From NCBI GenBank assembly GCA_949825025.1, contig OX463786.1, positions 9,845,094-9,909,093 on the forward strand: a stretch of 64,000 nt of DNA, given 5' to 3'. The notes under the pieces are model-generated. The model ran no database searches and was not told where the DNA came from. It worked only from the letters and a program-made list of their open reading frames with translations. How positions within the stretch are numbered: position 1 is the first letter of the stretch; the number at the start of each line of letters is the position of its first letter. Below are positions 11,401 to 22,344 of this stretch, in pieces. Origin of the DNA: Siphlonurus alternatus. Lineage: Eukaryota; Arthropoda; Insecta; Ephemeroptera; Siphlonuridae. The position numbers were made by a program, and so were the translations under genes.

Positions 11401-12492
11401 TATTTTTTTATTTTTTAATCTGGTTATACTAATTGTATATAAACAAATAAATAATATACATTTTTGTAATAAACCTACCTTGAATTTGGTAACTGGTATT
11501 ATTATGATCATCACAATTTGTTCCTGTCGGCTGAAATAATTCAGAAGCTAGTTACAATAATTAAAGAATTAAATATTTATTTTGTCATATTTTTTTACTG
11601 AAATTACACTAAAAAGAACTCGATCATATATAATTTATGTTGTGCCTGCTACGTTGACTTAGAGGCTATAATGGGCGCGATTCACAAAGAACTTAGCTAG
11701 GTTTCTAACCACGTTTAGCTTAACCACGTTTAACTATACCTTTTTTACGTGTTAAACCACCTAGTTAAACGTGGTTAGCTAAACGTGGTTATATAGAAAC
11801 CTGGATAACTGCTTCGTGAATCGCGCTCAATAAAGGTTTGGACAATCTGAATGTCTTTTTTTTATATATATATATTTGGATATAGAGGACCTTTTAATCG
11901 TGTATATACAGTCTAACAGATCTTAGAATACCTGTAAACACTATGGCGCCAGCTCCAGACAGTCTAGACCGAATGGCGGCATCCATAAGATCCTTAATAT
12001 TTATTTTCAAGATGTCCGCCACGCGCAGTTGAATCCACACGTAAACTAAGATTTGTAATACTGTACGTACTGTAAATATTTTTCTATAATTTTCGTACAG
12101 GAAAACTCTATAATGTCAATTTTGAGTGTTAAATTTTGTTAGAGGGTTCAAAATAATCTAATCAAAATTAAAAATATACACAATACAAGCAAAATCCACT
12201 ATCCATTTTTTATTTAATACAACAAATTAATGCATGGTCTATTATGTTCTAAAAAATTGAAAACACGTATTTATGCATATCAATCTTGAATCAATACTTA
12301 ATTAAGTGACTTGCTTAATTATTATTTACTCATATTGAATTAATAAATAATGTGAAGGCAACGTCATTAACAAATAGATAATCTATATATGTCATTAACA
12401 TTGTTTCAATGTATAAATATTTGACTTACCTCATTTTCAGACATAGCTAAGATTGAAACTACAAGATACAAAACTAAAATCAAAATCTTCAT
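8446..12492 (-). CDS. Secreted C-type-lectin-like protein A (5 exons, 164 aa)
   Basis: Minus-strand exons: 12430-12492, 11479-11530, 11107-11168, 10084-10192 and 8446-8654; all join in frame with GT-AG sites. Intron phases are 0,1,0,1. Residues 1-~16 are a signal peptide (MKILILVLYLVVSILA). A short linker with one Cys follows, then one CTLD from about residue 42: GYVAINGTNYYIS, FCNDLGMKLVSFQT (helix 2), FTYTSWGTGMPN, a Cys-Val-Ala segment and WDDRNC, ending WHFICE. The canonical disulfide Cys are present. The calcium/sugar motif position that is EPN or QPD in classical lectins reads MPN, while WND reads WDD, so sugar binding is doubtful. The start ATG is the only one that gives a signal peptide, and a TATA/initiator pair lies just upstream. 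Introns contain MITEs at 8853 and 9318 and a palindrome at 11674. Confidence 0.88.
8853..9150. mobile_element. Foldback MITE, family M2, copy with tRNA-like centre
   Basis: Left arm ATTGACCTTTATTGTAAAAA then AGAGGGTGCAAAGTTATGC; right arm GCATAACTTTGCACC... ending GAGGTCGACACTCG. The centre holds GGGCTTGAACCCACGCCCC, which read in reverse resembles a tRNA T-arm/B-box. It lies in the last intron of lectin gene A. Confidence 0.7.
9318..9799. mobile_element. Foldback MITE, family G, copy 1
   Basis: Ends GGTACTGACCGG and TTCAGTACCCC. Arms of ~200 bp are imperfect inverted copies: both carry ATGACGTCATAGCATTGAAT (or its near match), and both include CTACGACAATTT-type blocks. A second copy, inverted and nested inside another MITE, is at 39254-39738. 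It lies in the intron between the last two exons of lectin gene A. Confidence 0.8.
11674..11828. mobile_element. Palindromic MITE, ~155 bp
   Basis: Ends GGCGCGATTCACAAAGAAC and CTTCGTGAATCGCGCTC pair. The interior holds repeated TAACCACGTTTA blocks and complements on both arms. It lies between exons 1 and 2 of lectin gene A. Unrecognised family. Confidence 0.65.
11829..12429. other. AT-rich intron of lectin gene A
   Basis: AT-rich DNA between exon 2 and exon 1 of gene A with a short TA microsatellite near 11868-11884. The only GC-richer patch is 11940-12015. No additional exon or repeat is recognised. Confidence 0.4.
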
Positions 12493-12517
12493 TATGTCTC
12501 AATAGCTTTAAACAGAG

Positions 12518-12550
12518 CTGAAGCAAGTTAAAGTATGAAGATATTATACG
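12518..12550 (-). promoter_or_regulatory. Core promoter of lectin gene A (TATA-like plus TCAG initiator)
   Basis: On the minus strand TATAATAT begins at 12548 and TCAGCT lies at 12516-12521, with its A 29 bases downstream of the TATA box. The start codon follows at 12492, giving a ~27-nt leader. Weaker than the promoter of gene B but with the same layout. Confidence 0.4.
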
Positions 12551-13027
12551 TAATAGTATAATAATGAAGCCAAAATTATAAAAAATATATTTGTTTATAC
12601 AAGAATTAAAATCAGTATAAAATTTACAAATTGCTATTTAAGTGTAATTTAAACCGTTAAAAGGTTGGAACAATATATATTAATTATAATTTTGTTAATT
12701 TAACTATTTTACACTGTATCAGGAACTCGAAGAGTAATGAAGAAGTAAGAAAAACATCCAATAATAAATGGCTTACCACTTACACTGGGTTATCTCTATG
12801 ACATTAAAAATTAAATGACGTATAATTTTAAAAAGTAGAGTTCAGAGTTCATTGTTTATCAATTTCTTATAGTTTATCAGAAGACTTTAACACTTTAGCA
12901 TTTAGCATAGTTAATAAAAGCAATAATAATTAACTATATAATTAACAGGTTTATCCTATCCATCAGTATCATTCATTATTTTAATTCCTAGTTAACTTAA
13001 AAGATTTCATTGTACAGTCGTCGATCA

Positions 13028-13138
13028 TCGTCTAGGAAAATTTCTCTTTGCAGCCTTGTTAATCACTATTCCCCGTAAGAATAACACAGGGTATGGTGAT
13101 TAACAAAGCTGCAAGAGGGACATTTTCTAAGGTGACGA
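13028..13138. mobile_element. Short palindromic repeat
   Basis: Left arm GTCTAGGAAAATTTCTCTTT then GCAGCCTTGTTAATCAC is mirrored by GTGATTAACAAAGCTGC and CATTTTCTAAGGTGAC. A related half-copy (GGTGGTTAACAAGGCTGC) is at 4981-5035. Intergenic between lectin genes A and B. Confidence 0.6.
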
Positions 13139-13139
13139 G

Positions 13140-13860
13140 TGTACACTCCTCATCTTGGAAAATTTCCCTCGCCAGTACATCATGGCCACAGCGTTGATTT
13201 ATTGTTTGAACAATATATTGACGCTACGGCCATCTATTGGCGAGGAAAGTTTTTCAGGAGTGCAGTACGTATTTTTTTTGCCTTTTAACCTGTAATCTAG
13301 GCAACCTTGCTTACCTTCAAGCTCTAACGGTTGCCTAGCTTACAGGTGGTATGAGTATTGTATTATGTGTGTATATGCATTTTTTTTTAATTTTTTGTTT
13401 TTTAACCTAACATGCAATAATCAAGGTTGATTTGAGTGTATAGATATTTTTATCTGACTCGACTATATGTATCTATTGTACTGTGATTTTTAATCAAATA
13501 AAACCTTTTTAAACTAAAACTGAAATTGTGTACTGTGTTTTTAATACAATAAAAAAACTTTTTAAACTGAAACACTTGAATCGCATCAACATCATTGTTA
13601 AGTTGCATGAAGCAATTCTAATCTTTTATTTTTTTTAATATCAATAAAATTTATGCATTATTTTATTGAAATATTTGGAAATAACTAGAGGAACACATCA
13701 TAGTGGCGATCCTTTCTTTGCTTGGCTTTTTAAAAGGCCTCTGAACACAAAAATAAGATGATAGTGCATGATTTAAAGGAGAATTCAAGATTATAGTTAT
13801 TTCAATATTTCATCAATTTCCAAATGTTTTGTCCAGATAAGATTACTATCTTGTTGTCAG
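13140..13860. other. Intergenic region between divergent lectin genes A and B
   Basis: Genes A (-) and B (+) diverge from this ~1.4-kb interval. After the palindrome it contains two similar short stretches that end TTTTAATACAATAAAA(A)CTTTTTAAACTGAAA-like (near 13480-13515 and 13525-13570). No exon is seen. Any shared regulation would be inference. Confidence 0.4.
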
Positions 13861-13894
13861 TATATAAGACACGTGTGATCTGAATTAATCAGTT
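13861..13894 (+). promoter_or_regulatory. Core promoter of lectin gene B (TATATAAG and TCAGTT initiator)
   Basis: TATATAAG at 13861-13868 and TCAGTT at 13889-13894; the initiator A (13891) is 30 bases from the first T of the TATA box. The predicted leader is ~20 nt before the ATG at 13911. The spacing and the TCAGT initiator fit a strong metazoan, arthropod-like core promoter. Confidence 0.7.
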
Positions 13895-13910
13895 GCAACA
13901 AGCAGTCAAG

Positions 13911-16900
13911 ATGATGAAATTGTTACTGTTGGTAACGATTGCATTCGCTGTCTCGCAGGTAATCAATATTGATTAAATTGCTCATAAAAAAATCACATTA
14001 TTGATTGATTCATTCAATTTTGTCTTATTAATTCGCTTTAAAATTTTCAACTCAGACTCTGAAATTTGTATTTTATAATATTCAACTAATTTAATTTTGT
14101 ATTAATTATATATTTTGCATGCAGGGATACCAAATAATCTGCCATTTTGTTTCTTCTTTTTATGAACAAATTTTTTTCTCCGAAATTTTCGTGCTGTTCT
14201 AGTTTTGTTCCAAAATATAATCTTAAAGTCATATTTTATGTTTTATCCAGCTTATAAATATCTCAGAGTTAAGACTGAAAATATCCTTTTTAATTTTATT
14301 TTCATTCGAATTGCGTAGACCTTCAGTTTTGGGAATAATTGTTACCTTTTGTTTGAATTGTTTCGTCTCCATGCTTTTGAAAGTTTAATGCAGTTGACAA
14401 GAAACATAGTTTACTTTGATGGATGTATAAAAATAATTAAAAATTTATACAAAAAAGTATGAATTTTGTTATAAAAAATGACATGATCAATTCTAAAATG
14501 AATCCCTTTTTTTTTATTAGGACAGTAATGCTCTAAATGTTGAATACAACGTAGAAGGTAAGTACATTTTTAAAAAAAAATATTACAGCTTTCATAATGT
14601 TTATTAAATTCTTTTCATTAAACATTTCAATGAAAAATCATAATGATATTCTATTTTCTTTAGTCATAACAATTTGATAATTTTATTTAAAGTAATAATT
14701 TAAATTAAATTTTTTTGAAAAAATTAAAGAGTAAATAAAAAATTGTAAAACTAAGTTAAAATTTTCATATTTTAACAGAGATCTTAATATAATATTATTT
14801 AATATATATATTTAAATTGTCAAGTTAGAATATTTGGTAATTTTTACCTACATGTATAATTTACCTCAGTCCAATACATTGTAACTATAAAGTTAATTTG
14901 ATGAAGTAATGGCAAAACAGTACAATTTCATACTTATCAGTTTTATCACATATTTTGCAGATGCTCCTAGTGATGGCTACTTCAACATCAGTGGCAGACA
15001 ATACTACATTACAGAGACAAAGGTATGTATATTTTAACCACTAGTTTAATTTTAAATGTAAAAAATAATGATGCAATATAATATGATACATCAATAAAAG
15101 ACGTATAGAAAAAAATAGTTGAAATTCATTTCAAACCACATTTATTAATCATTCACTTCTTATTATTACTCATCAGTGTCAGATCTTTAATCCACGTATC
15201 ATTTTTGTTTTGTTTCAAAGTCACAGATAAAGAAACATGAGTTATATATTATATTGCCAATTTTTCCACATATACCCTTAAATTAAAGCTGCAAAACGCT
15301 ACAATCGTGTAAGGTCTTTTCCTATGTTTAATTGTTATTTATTTGTTTGACTATGACGTCACAGCGTTTTGCATTACGATTTTAAAGGGTTGTCAGAGGA
15401 GAAAAAAATCTAGAAAAATTATATTAGGTCTGTTCGTAAATACACAATCAGAAAAAAACGATTATTTGTGATGAACCATGTGTTATATGTACAGAAGGTT
15501 CATCTCAAATAATCGATTCTTTCTGATTGTGTATTTACGAACATACCTAATATATAACTCGAGGTACTCTATCCAAATATGTAATAAACAGTTGACAGGT
15601 AATTGTCAATTGATTGCTCGAATGGACAACATACATGGAAAAATATTATTGCAGAAATGAATAGAGGGTACCAAATTATGCTACTCAGAATTTTTTCAGA
15701 TTTTTTTGAGACCCAGAACTATTCTTAAATAATTATTGATAGTGCGGCCACGCCCCCTGGAGGCGTCAATAGGCGTCCAGTCTCTATCCTTTTTATTAAG
15801 GATTCAGGGGTGCCAACTGAAATCACAGAACTTTCAATAATTAATTAAAAATAGTTCCTGGACTCAAAATAATCTGAAAAAATTCAGAGTAGCATAATTT
15901 GGTACCCTCTATTCATTCCTGCAATAAATTTTTTTCATGTATGTTGTCCATTTATTGCTAGAACGTTACTCTTTTTTAATTTGACAAAAATTACAAAATG
16001 TAATGAAATATTGACCTCATTTTTTTTTATTGCAGAAATGGATAGAGGATGCAAAGTTATGCTTCCCTGATGCTTTTATCAGATTTTTTGGAGCCCGGGA
16101 ACTATTTTTAAAAAAATTATTGAAAGTTCTTTTTGTGACGTCACGAGGCGTCTCTCCTTAAGAAAAGGATAGGACTTGCCGCCGTGTGACGTCACAAAAA
16201 GAACTTTCAATAATTTTTTAAAAATACTTCAAAGGCTGTAAAAAATCTGAAAAAAATCATGGTAGCATAACTTTGCATCCTCTATCCATTTCTGCAATAA
16301 AAAAAATTGAGGTCGATACTCCATTATTGTATTCTAATTTTGCAACAAGTTATTATTTTTTTTTTTACCTATACTCTAAAGTTAATTTTGCTTGCATGTG
16401 TCATACACATTATGGCATGAAAAGAAGAGTTATCGTCCCGAGGTTCACGTAATATATTAAAATTCGCTACAACAGATTTTCTTCAAATTAATTTGGTGGA
16501 CTTACAACAATCGTCAAATTAGCTCTGAATTTTTTCGGAATTTTTTAACCGTTGGTTTAACTATAATTAATTTATTTAAATGAGAATTTTGTATCCTTCC
16601 AATGTTAAATTTGTTAATTAGCATTGCAAAAAACTATACAACAGATTCTTTTACTTTTTTTTTTACTAAAACCTAATTTTTTAGACTATTTTTCTGAATT
16701 GTTTTCATATATTTTGAACCGTGGTGATGATCGTTTCCTATATGTGATGAGAAATGTGGCAACGTTCTCAAGGACTGATGTCACCACCCCCTCCTAAAAA
16801 ATTATTCGCATTCCAATGCAAACAGTGTTGCCACTATAGTCACGCCTCTTGAACTTGACAGACAAATTCTCAGGTTATACCTTATTAATTATATTTTTCA

Positions 16901-17493
16901 GATCAACGCAGACCAAGCATTCTTAGTTTGCTACAGAGCCGGTCTACAACCAATCACGCTGGAAACGTTGGAGAAGAACACGTTGATCAAGACATACTTG
17001 ACAGAAAATGGTGAGAACACGCTTGCTTTGAAAATTAGGAAATTACACAATTTATATGGACAATTTTTGAGACCATCATGTCATATATCATAAATATTGT
17101 TTTAAAAAAAAAAAAAAATGAGAAAATTAACAATATATGAATCGAAGTCCTCTATCCAAATGTGTAATAAACAAAATCTCATGCAGGTTGTGTAATTTTA
17201 ATATTTATGATTATTTTTACAAATTCTTGTCTACAGGTTACTTCGAGTTCTTTTGGTCCGAAGGTGATCGTTTCTCAATAGATTCCCCCTGGAGGTGGGA
17301 GATCAAAAACCAGAACTTCACGTATACCGACTGGCAGTCTAGCGTGGCACCCGACGATTATTGTGGTGTAAATTATATTAACAATCACTGCTGTATGTAC
17401 TTTGATCAAAATGGGTGGTATGGAGGAAGATGTGATGCTTCTTTGGGAGAGTTTAGATTCAAAGCTTTTTGTGAACAAGCTCTTGAAGAATGA
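13911..17493 (+). CDS. Secreted C-type-lectin-like protein B (5 exons, 170 aa)
   Basis: Exons 13911-13958, 14521-14557, 14961-15022, 16902-17010 and 17237-17493 join in frame with phases 0,1,0,1, the same as genes A and D; exon 4 is exactly 109 nt in all three. Residues 1-~15 are a signal peptide (MMKLLLLVTIAFAVS). The CTLD begins about residue 35 (GYFNISGRQYYITE). It continues AFLVCYRAGLQPITLET and FTYTDWQSS, and ends FCEQALEE. The last exon has an added Cys pattern (C..NHCC....C.....C) shared only with gene D, suggesting an extra disulfide. No EPN/QPD or WND calcium motif is present, so it is probably not a classical sugar binder. Two ATGs are adjacent at the start; the first is used here. 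Introns 3 and 4 hold several MITEs, and exons 4-5 are bracketed by an inverted repeat pair. Confidence 0.9.
15426..15548. mobile_element. Palindromic element, family P, copy 2
   Basis: Nearly the same arms as copy 1 at 7076 (AGGTCTGTTCGTAAATACAC and complement), ~123 bp. It lies in intron 3 of lectin gene B. The open frame at 15478-15660 is an artefact of this palindrome. Confidence 0.8.
15623..15950. mobile_element. Foldback MITE, family M1
   Basis: Ends TGGACAACATACATGGAAAA and TTCATGTATGTTGTCCA. Inner arms read AATGAATAGAGGGTACCAAA on the left and its complement on the right. The centre contains GGCCACGCCCCCTGGAGGCG. It is in intron 3 of gene B; sister copies are at 47140, 49743, 50357 and 50771. 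Confidence 0.8.
16005..16325. mobile_element. Foldback MITE, family M2
   Basis: Left end ATATTGACCTCATTTTTTTT, inner AAATGGATAGAGGATGC; right end mirrored and finishing GAGGTCGATACTCCATT. Central TGACGTCAC sites occur on both arms. It is almost the same as 27472-27808. In intron 3 of gene B. Confidence 0.8.
16435..16883 (+). repeat. Left arm of an inverted repeat pair bracketing lectin B exons 4-5
   Basis: About 450 bp ending CAAATTCTCAGGTTATACCTT, 18 bp before exon 4. The reverse complement of 17780-18235 matches it through most of its length: shared blocks are AATTAATTTGGT, TTAACCGTTGGTTTAA, ATTGTTTTCATATATTT and CCACCCCCTCCTAA. No coding capacity is seen. Confidence 0.7.
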
Positions 17494-17779
17494 TACAATC
17501 CTTCATTATTTTCCGATGGTAAACCTATAATATTTATACACCTAAAAATAAATGGAATATTTACTTATTTAATTAATAAAAAATATATATGATAATTTAG
17601 TATTTGTTATTTATTTTTTAGGATTATTTTATATGCTGACTACTTATATAATTACCGCAGCCCCAATGATAATTTTTCTTTCAATAATTAAATTAATCTC
17701 ATAATAGTCATAATCATTTTATACTTTTTGTCTAAAAAATTCTCATTTTTTTATGATGTGCATAATAAATCATGGTGGT

Positions 17780-18235
17780 AAGGTATAACCTCAGAATTTG
17801 TCTGTCAAGGTCAAGAGGCGTGGCTACACCTGCATATCTGACAACACTGTTGCAATAGTAATGCGAATAAAAGTTAGGAGGGGGTGGTAACTACAGTCCT
17901 TGAGAGCGTTGCCAAGTTTCTTAGGATATATCAGAAACGATCATCGCCACGGTTCGAAATATATGAAAACAATTCAGAAAAATAGTCCAAAAAATTAGCT
18001 TTTAATCCATGTAAAATTCTAAAAAAATTCTCGAGCCGTTTTTGTGCAATGTTGATTGAAAAATTTAACATTGAAAGGATACAAAATACACATTTGAATA
18101 AATTAATTATAATTAAACCAACGGTTAAAAAAATCTAAAAAAAATCAGTAGTATTTGGACAATTGTTGTAAGTCTACCAAATTAATTTCAAGAACATCTG
18201 TCGATACGACTTTTTTCGTCCGAATATCTCAGGTT
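17780..18235 (-). repeat. Right arm of the inverted repeat pair bracketing lectin B exons 4-5
   Basis: Begins AAGGTATAACCTCAGAATTT ~285 bp after the stop codon of gene B, the exact counterpart of the left arm's end at 16883. The two arms are diverged, so the event is not very recent. Confidence 0.7.
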
Positions 18236-18566
18236 AAGCCTTAATTTGCATGTATTATATAAATTGTATTATAGATATTTTTTTTTAGTAAATTTTAATT
18301 AATGACAATATTTTCTTGCAATGCATTACTGTAAATTTATTATATTAATTAATTATTATCTTGGTATCTTTATGTAGTATTGCAAACAAAGATGATATTT
18401 AATTTATTAGAATAAATATTTTTTTAAATTATACTAATCTTACTAATAAAAGGACACTAAAAATATTAACAACTTCATTCCAAGCTCAATAAGAGAAAAG
18501 AAGACATAAACCCATCTCCCATTTTTTATTTTTTTTTATATCTACTTTAAAATGGTGCAAAATAGG

Positions 18567-18570
<4 letters not shown>

Positions 18571-18610
<40 letters not shown>
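18571..18610. repeat. Poly(A) run of about 40 bases
   Basis: Uninterrupted A run 3' of lectin gene C, preceded by a T-rich stretch. It may be the tail of a retroposed sequence, but no SINE body is recognisable directly beside it. Confidence 0.6.
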
Positions 18611-18613
<3 letters not shown>

Positions 18614-18738
18614 ACGAGGAAAGACGAAAATAATATTAGCAATCAAAATTACATTATTTATTTTATTTAATTACAGATAAACAAAATAATATAACTTTTC
18701 ATTTATGCATATAATTATGAATAAATGTTTGACGTACT

Positions 18739-21461
18739 TCAACAATTTAAAGTTTGATCGATAGAAGTTTGGCTCTCACATATGAAGCATCTTGCAAGCC
18801 CACAATCAGCATCATTAAACAGTAACATTCCTCCAACATTCTTTGCTGTCATGCAATGTTCTTTGCCATCTTTTCTGTCAGGCTGTCCGGGAGCCCAGCC
18901 ATTGAAAGTCAGAGGCTGGTTATTGGCCGTCCATTTGTAAGCACCACGAACAGCCAACTCGGAACCAGAAGTCCAACATTCCCAGTCATTTTGGAAACCT
19001 AGAAAATATATTATCGACCTACATGAAATTTTTATAAAATAACTATTTTATTATTTTTTTTTTTTCAAATTTTTTTAACCCATTCTCATTGAGCAACCTG
19101 TTACCCCATATTCTTGCGGGTTAAATTTTTGATGCATAACTATGACGTCACAGTGTTTTGCAGAACGATTTTAACCCTAGTATTATCAAGATCTATTTTT
19201 TTCCCACATGATTTTTATTTGTTTTAAATGACGTGTCTTACCCACATGCATGTGCTCTGTGTGTACCTTGTATATTATTTAAAATGAGACGAAAAATTGA
19301 ATTATTCGGGTATTTTACCAAATATTTTACATTATTTTTTTTTCTCTCTTAACTGTTAACATTAAAAAAAATTCATATTTTTAAATTTTTAGGAGTGGAG
19401 AAAAATTATTCCTATAAGCTTTTATCCAATCATGATAAAATATAATTATTATTTACTGCATGTATTAAATTTATACCAACCTTTATGATGGATCATCCAA
19501 TTGCTCACGCCATTTAGTTCACTCTCTGTCTCGAACGAAACCAAACGTAAATTGTTGTTACGGCAGTAGGAGTTGGCATCTTCCCAGTTTTTCTGAAAAA
19601 ATTATTTTATATAATCGTTCACTCATATATATTTTACAAGAATACACTCCCATGAGCTTGGAGCTCGAGGCGGAGTAATGGGGTAATTGGGAGAGCAAAG
19701 AAGGTGGCCACGGCTTGTAACGCATCCCAGCATTCGCTGAGGTTCATGAGACTGAGGGAACCGTGGAAAACCTCAGTCAAGACGGACAACTCTACTAACA
19801 ATCAATCATCAATAAATTAAAATTCCAATTTCCAAAGTATGTAATTCAATGCAGATTAATTGAAAGTGCTGGTACGTTTCCATTTTATAGTTATGGGATT
19901 TTGGGGAGTGAGCGTGGACCGGCTTCATATGTACGATTAATGGGTTAATGCTGTGTATACTTCATTTTTTTTTTATTTATTTATTTATTTATTTATTTTT
20001 CATTTTATACCATGCTGGTTTACAACATAAATAAAGCGATTGTACGGTAAAAAAAATCTGAACTCTAAATATACAAATCAAATAATTATTTGGAAAATAT
20101 GAGACATTTTTTTTAAATGTTATCCATTGATATGCTATTATAATTTAATTGTACTTACATCGAATCTTGAATGATAGTAGAATCTTTCTCCAATTAAAGT
20201 CATTGGTAATGTGAACTGTAAGAAATAGAACGCAAGTTTTTATATTAATGGAGTACCGACCTCAATTTTTTTTATTGCAGAAATGGATAGAGGGTGCAAT
20301 GTTATGCTACTCTGTTTTTTGTTTTTCAGATTTTTTAGAGTCCAGCAACTATTTTTAAAAAATATTGAAAGTGCAGAAAAAGTGCCGCCTTTCTTTATAA
20401 AAGATAGGACCCAAAAGGGGCGTGGATTCGAACCCGACCTTGCTAAAACTTTTTAGCAATACTTCCCGGTCCCTAAAAAATCTGAAAAAAAATCAGAGCA
20501 ACATAACTTTTTATCCTCTATCCATTCAAAAATTCAAAATTCAAAATTCTTTATTCAATCCATTTCTCCTACAATCAATATATCAAGATAGATATTTGTT
20601 GAGGTTAGTAGGACAGGTCATGTAGGCAATTAATTAGCCAGAGGAGTAATTAATTATTTACATTAATAGTTTAAACAGACAATAATTTATGTTAATTCAA
20701 AGTTATAGTCCATGTAGCTCTTCACGCTATAAAAACATTTTTTAAGTAACATATCCTTGACACTTGCGTGGAATAACTTATCACTTTCGATGCACTTTAT
20801 AACACTTGGGAGCTTATTGAAGAGTCGTAAACAACTCATAAATGGACCACTTCTATACATATTAAGTCTGCTATAAAATTTTTTTAGGTCGATACTCCAT
20901 TTACAACATAAACACAAACACAGATAAGAATTATTAGAATTAGAATGTAATAAAATGCAAGGTTTCAATGTCTTATGCACTAATTTTGTTTTGACTATAA
21001 ATTAATTGTTAAAAATTGTTGTAAATATGTCTCTAAAAAAAAAACAGGTAAAAGAAGAATCAGTTTATGAAAAAAATGTTAAATTCACAAATAATTTTTT
21101 TATGTTAGGATTTTGATATCTCTCTTATATTATTATAATTATGTACTCTTTTTGAATTGAATATGCAACCCTATATACATATTAAAAAAACACGAAAAGT
21201 TGTTTATTGAACATTTTAAAAAATACAAAATCATTGCAGAAAATAAAGCGCTTATGTTGCCGCGAGCTGTATAACATTTTATATTATTAGGAAAAATTAC
21301 AATAAAAAAGGATATTATAATTTTATTTTCTAATTCCTAAACATATTTTAAAAATATTTTGAAATGTGATGCATAAATAAAATATATATACTCACTGCAT
21401 TGGTTTGCTGCATAGACAGAGCAATGAGTGTAAAGAATAATATCTTTAGCAGCGAAGCCAT
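18739..21461 (-). CDS. Secreted C-type-lectin-like protein C (4 exons, 164 aa)
   Basis: Minus-strand exons 21396-21461, 20159-20215, 19481-19592 and 18739-18998 join in frame; phases are 0,0,1. Compared with A, B and D it lacks the short second exon. Residues 1-~20 form a signal peptide (MASLLKILFFTLIALSMQQ). The CTLD follows: TLIGERFYYHSRF, WEDANSYCRNNNLRLVSFET, DWECWTSGSELA, YKWTANNQPLTFNGWAPG, QPDRKDGKEHC, NVGGMLLFNDADC and CFICE. A QPD is present in the calcium-site position (known for galactose-preferring CTLDs), but the WND position reads FND, so binding is uncertain. A short tail with a final Cys (TLNC) follows the last CTLD Cys. This is the most lectin-like member of the cluster. Intron 1 contains a MITE broken by a LINE fragment. 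Confidence 0.9.
19635..19800. mobile_element. SINE-like repeat sharing a core with the 5S-SINE
   Basis: Contains GTGGCCACGGCTTGTAACGC, ATCCCAGCATT, GACTGAGGGAACCGTGGAAA and TCAGTCAAGACGGAC, matching the body of the 5S-derived SINEs. Its 5' portion (GAGCTTGGAGCTCGAGGCGG) matches the element at 24000-24150 instead. In intron 2 of lectin gene C. Confidence 0.6.
20249..20901. mobile_element. Foldback MITE, family M2, split by a LINE insertion
   Basis: Left end TGGAGTACCGACCTCAATTT at 20249, right end AGGTCGATACTCCA at 20886-20899. The right arm is interrupted after CCTCTATCCATT (20526) and resumes near 20879. The centre holds GGGCGTGGATTCGAACCCG, whose complement contains GGTTCGAATCC, a match to the Pol III B-box consensus. 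In intron 1 of lectin gene C. Confidence 0.75.
20527..20878 (-). mobile_element. 5'-truncated non-LTR retrotransposon (LINE) 3' end
   Basis: On the minus strand it encodes the end of a LINE ORF2 with LRLFNKLPSVIK and LLKKCFYSVKSYMDY, typical of the C-terminal tail after reverse transcriptase in Jockey/CR1-like LINEs. Then come a stop (20687) and a short 3'UTR. It finishes with GGATTGAATAAAGAATTTTG and TTGAA-type repeats. Everything 5' of this is missing, as expected from incomplete target-primed reverse transcription. It landed in the right arm of an M2 MITE. Confidence 0.75.
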
Positions 21462-22344
21462 GATAGTAATGTTGTACACCACAAACTGAGCCAAAAACTG
21501 ATATGAGCTCAACTCAAAGAGATGATGACCTCAAAGTCCTAAAAAAAATAAAAAAAAAAAAAAAAAAAAAAACTCTTACGATAATTTATAAACTTGTATT
21601 ATATTATACATGATATTATACATGATACAGTTTTATATTGTATACAATTTTTCCTTATAAATAAAATTTCGCCTCCATACAAACAAATAGAGTTATTGAA
21701 AAAAAAAAAATATGTGGATAGATATATAGACTTGGAGGAGGTGACTATAATAATGCCCTCTAGCAAAATTAAACATAATTTTAAATTATTTCTCGATGAA
21801 ATATTTTATTTTCGACTCATTCTAAAGCTATATATCAACAAGTATTTTTTGCTCAAAAACATAATTTCATCCTCGCTCAAAGTGAGATGCAAAATAGAAG
21901 TAAAAAAATACGAGGAAACGTTAAAAGTGAATTAAATTTATTTCAACTCAATTGTTTTCATTTCTCTACATTTTTGAAATAATAAGATTTTGAAATAAAG
22001 ACACTTAAATAATGACTCATATTTTTATTGTTAAATCAGGTTAAAATAAAACAGAATTTATTTGTGGTTAATAAAATAATAGAACAGAACAGTTAACATT
22101 TAAAAAAAAATAAGAAACTTAATTATGCACCGAATTATTATCAACGTATATGATATATGTATAATATAGATTTAAATTTATATATATATATATATATGTT
22201 GGTTATAATAATAATACACCTTCAATGCTGCATACATGTTATACCGGAAACCAAGTCAAAATCGAATCAATTAATTATAATAATAAATTTAATTTATTAT
22301 TATAATTAATGTACAGTCCGTATGATATAATAATATATAAAGTA

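Noticed and set aside
13028..13138. Shared bidirectional promoter element between lectin genes A and B
   Set aside because: The palindrome lies ~0.5 kb from A and ~0.8 kb from B and has a half-copy elsewhere (4981), so a mobile repeat is the simpler reading.
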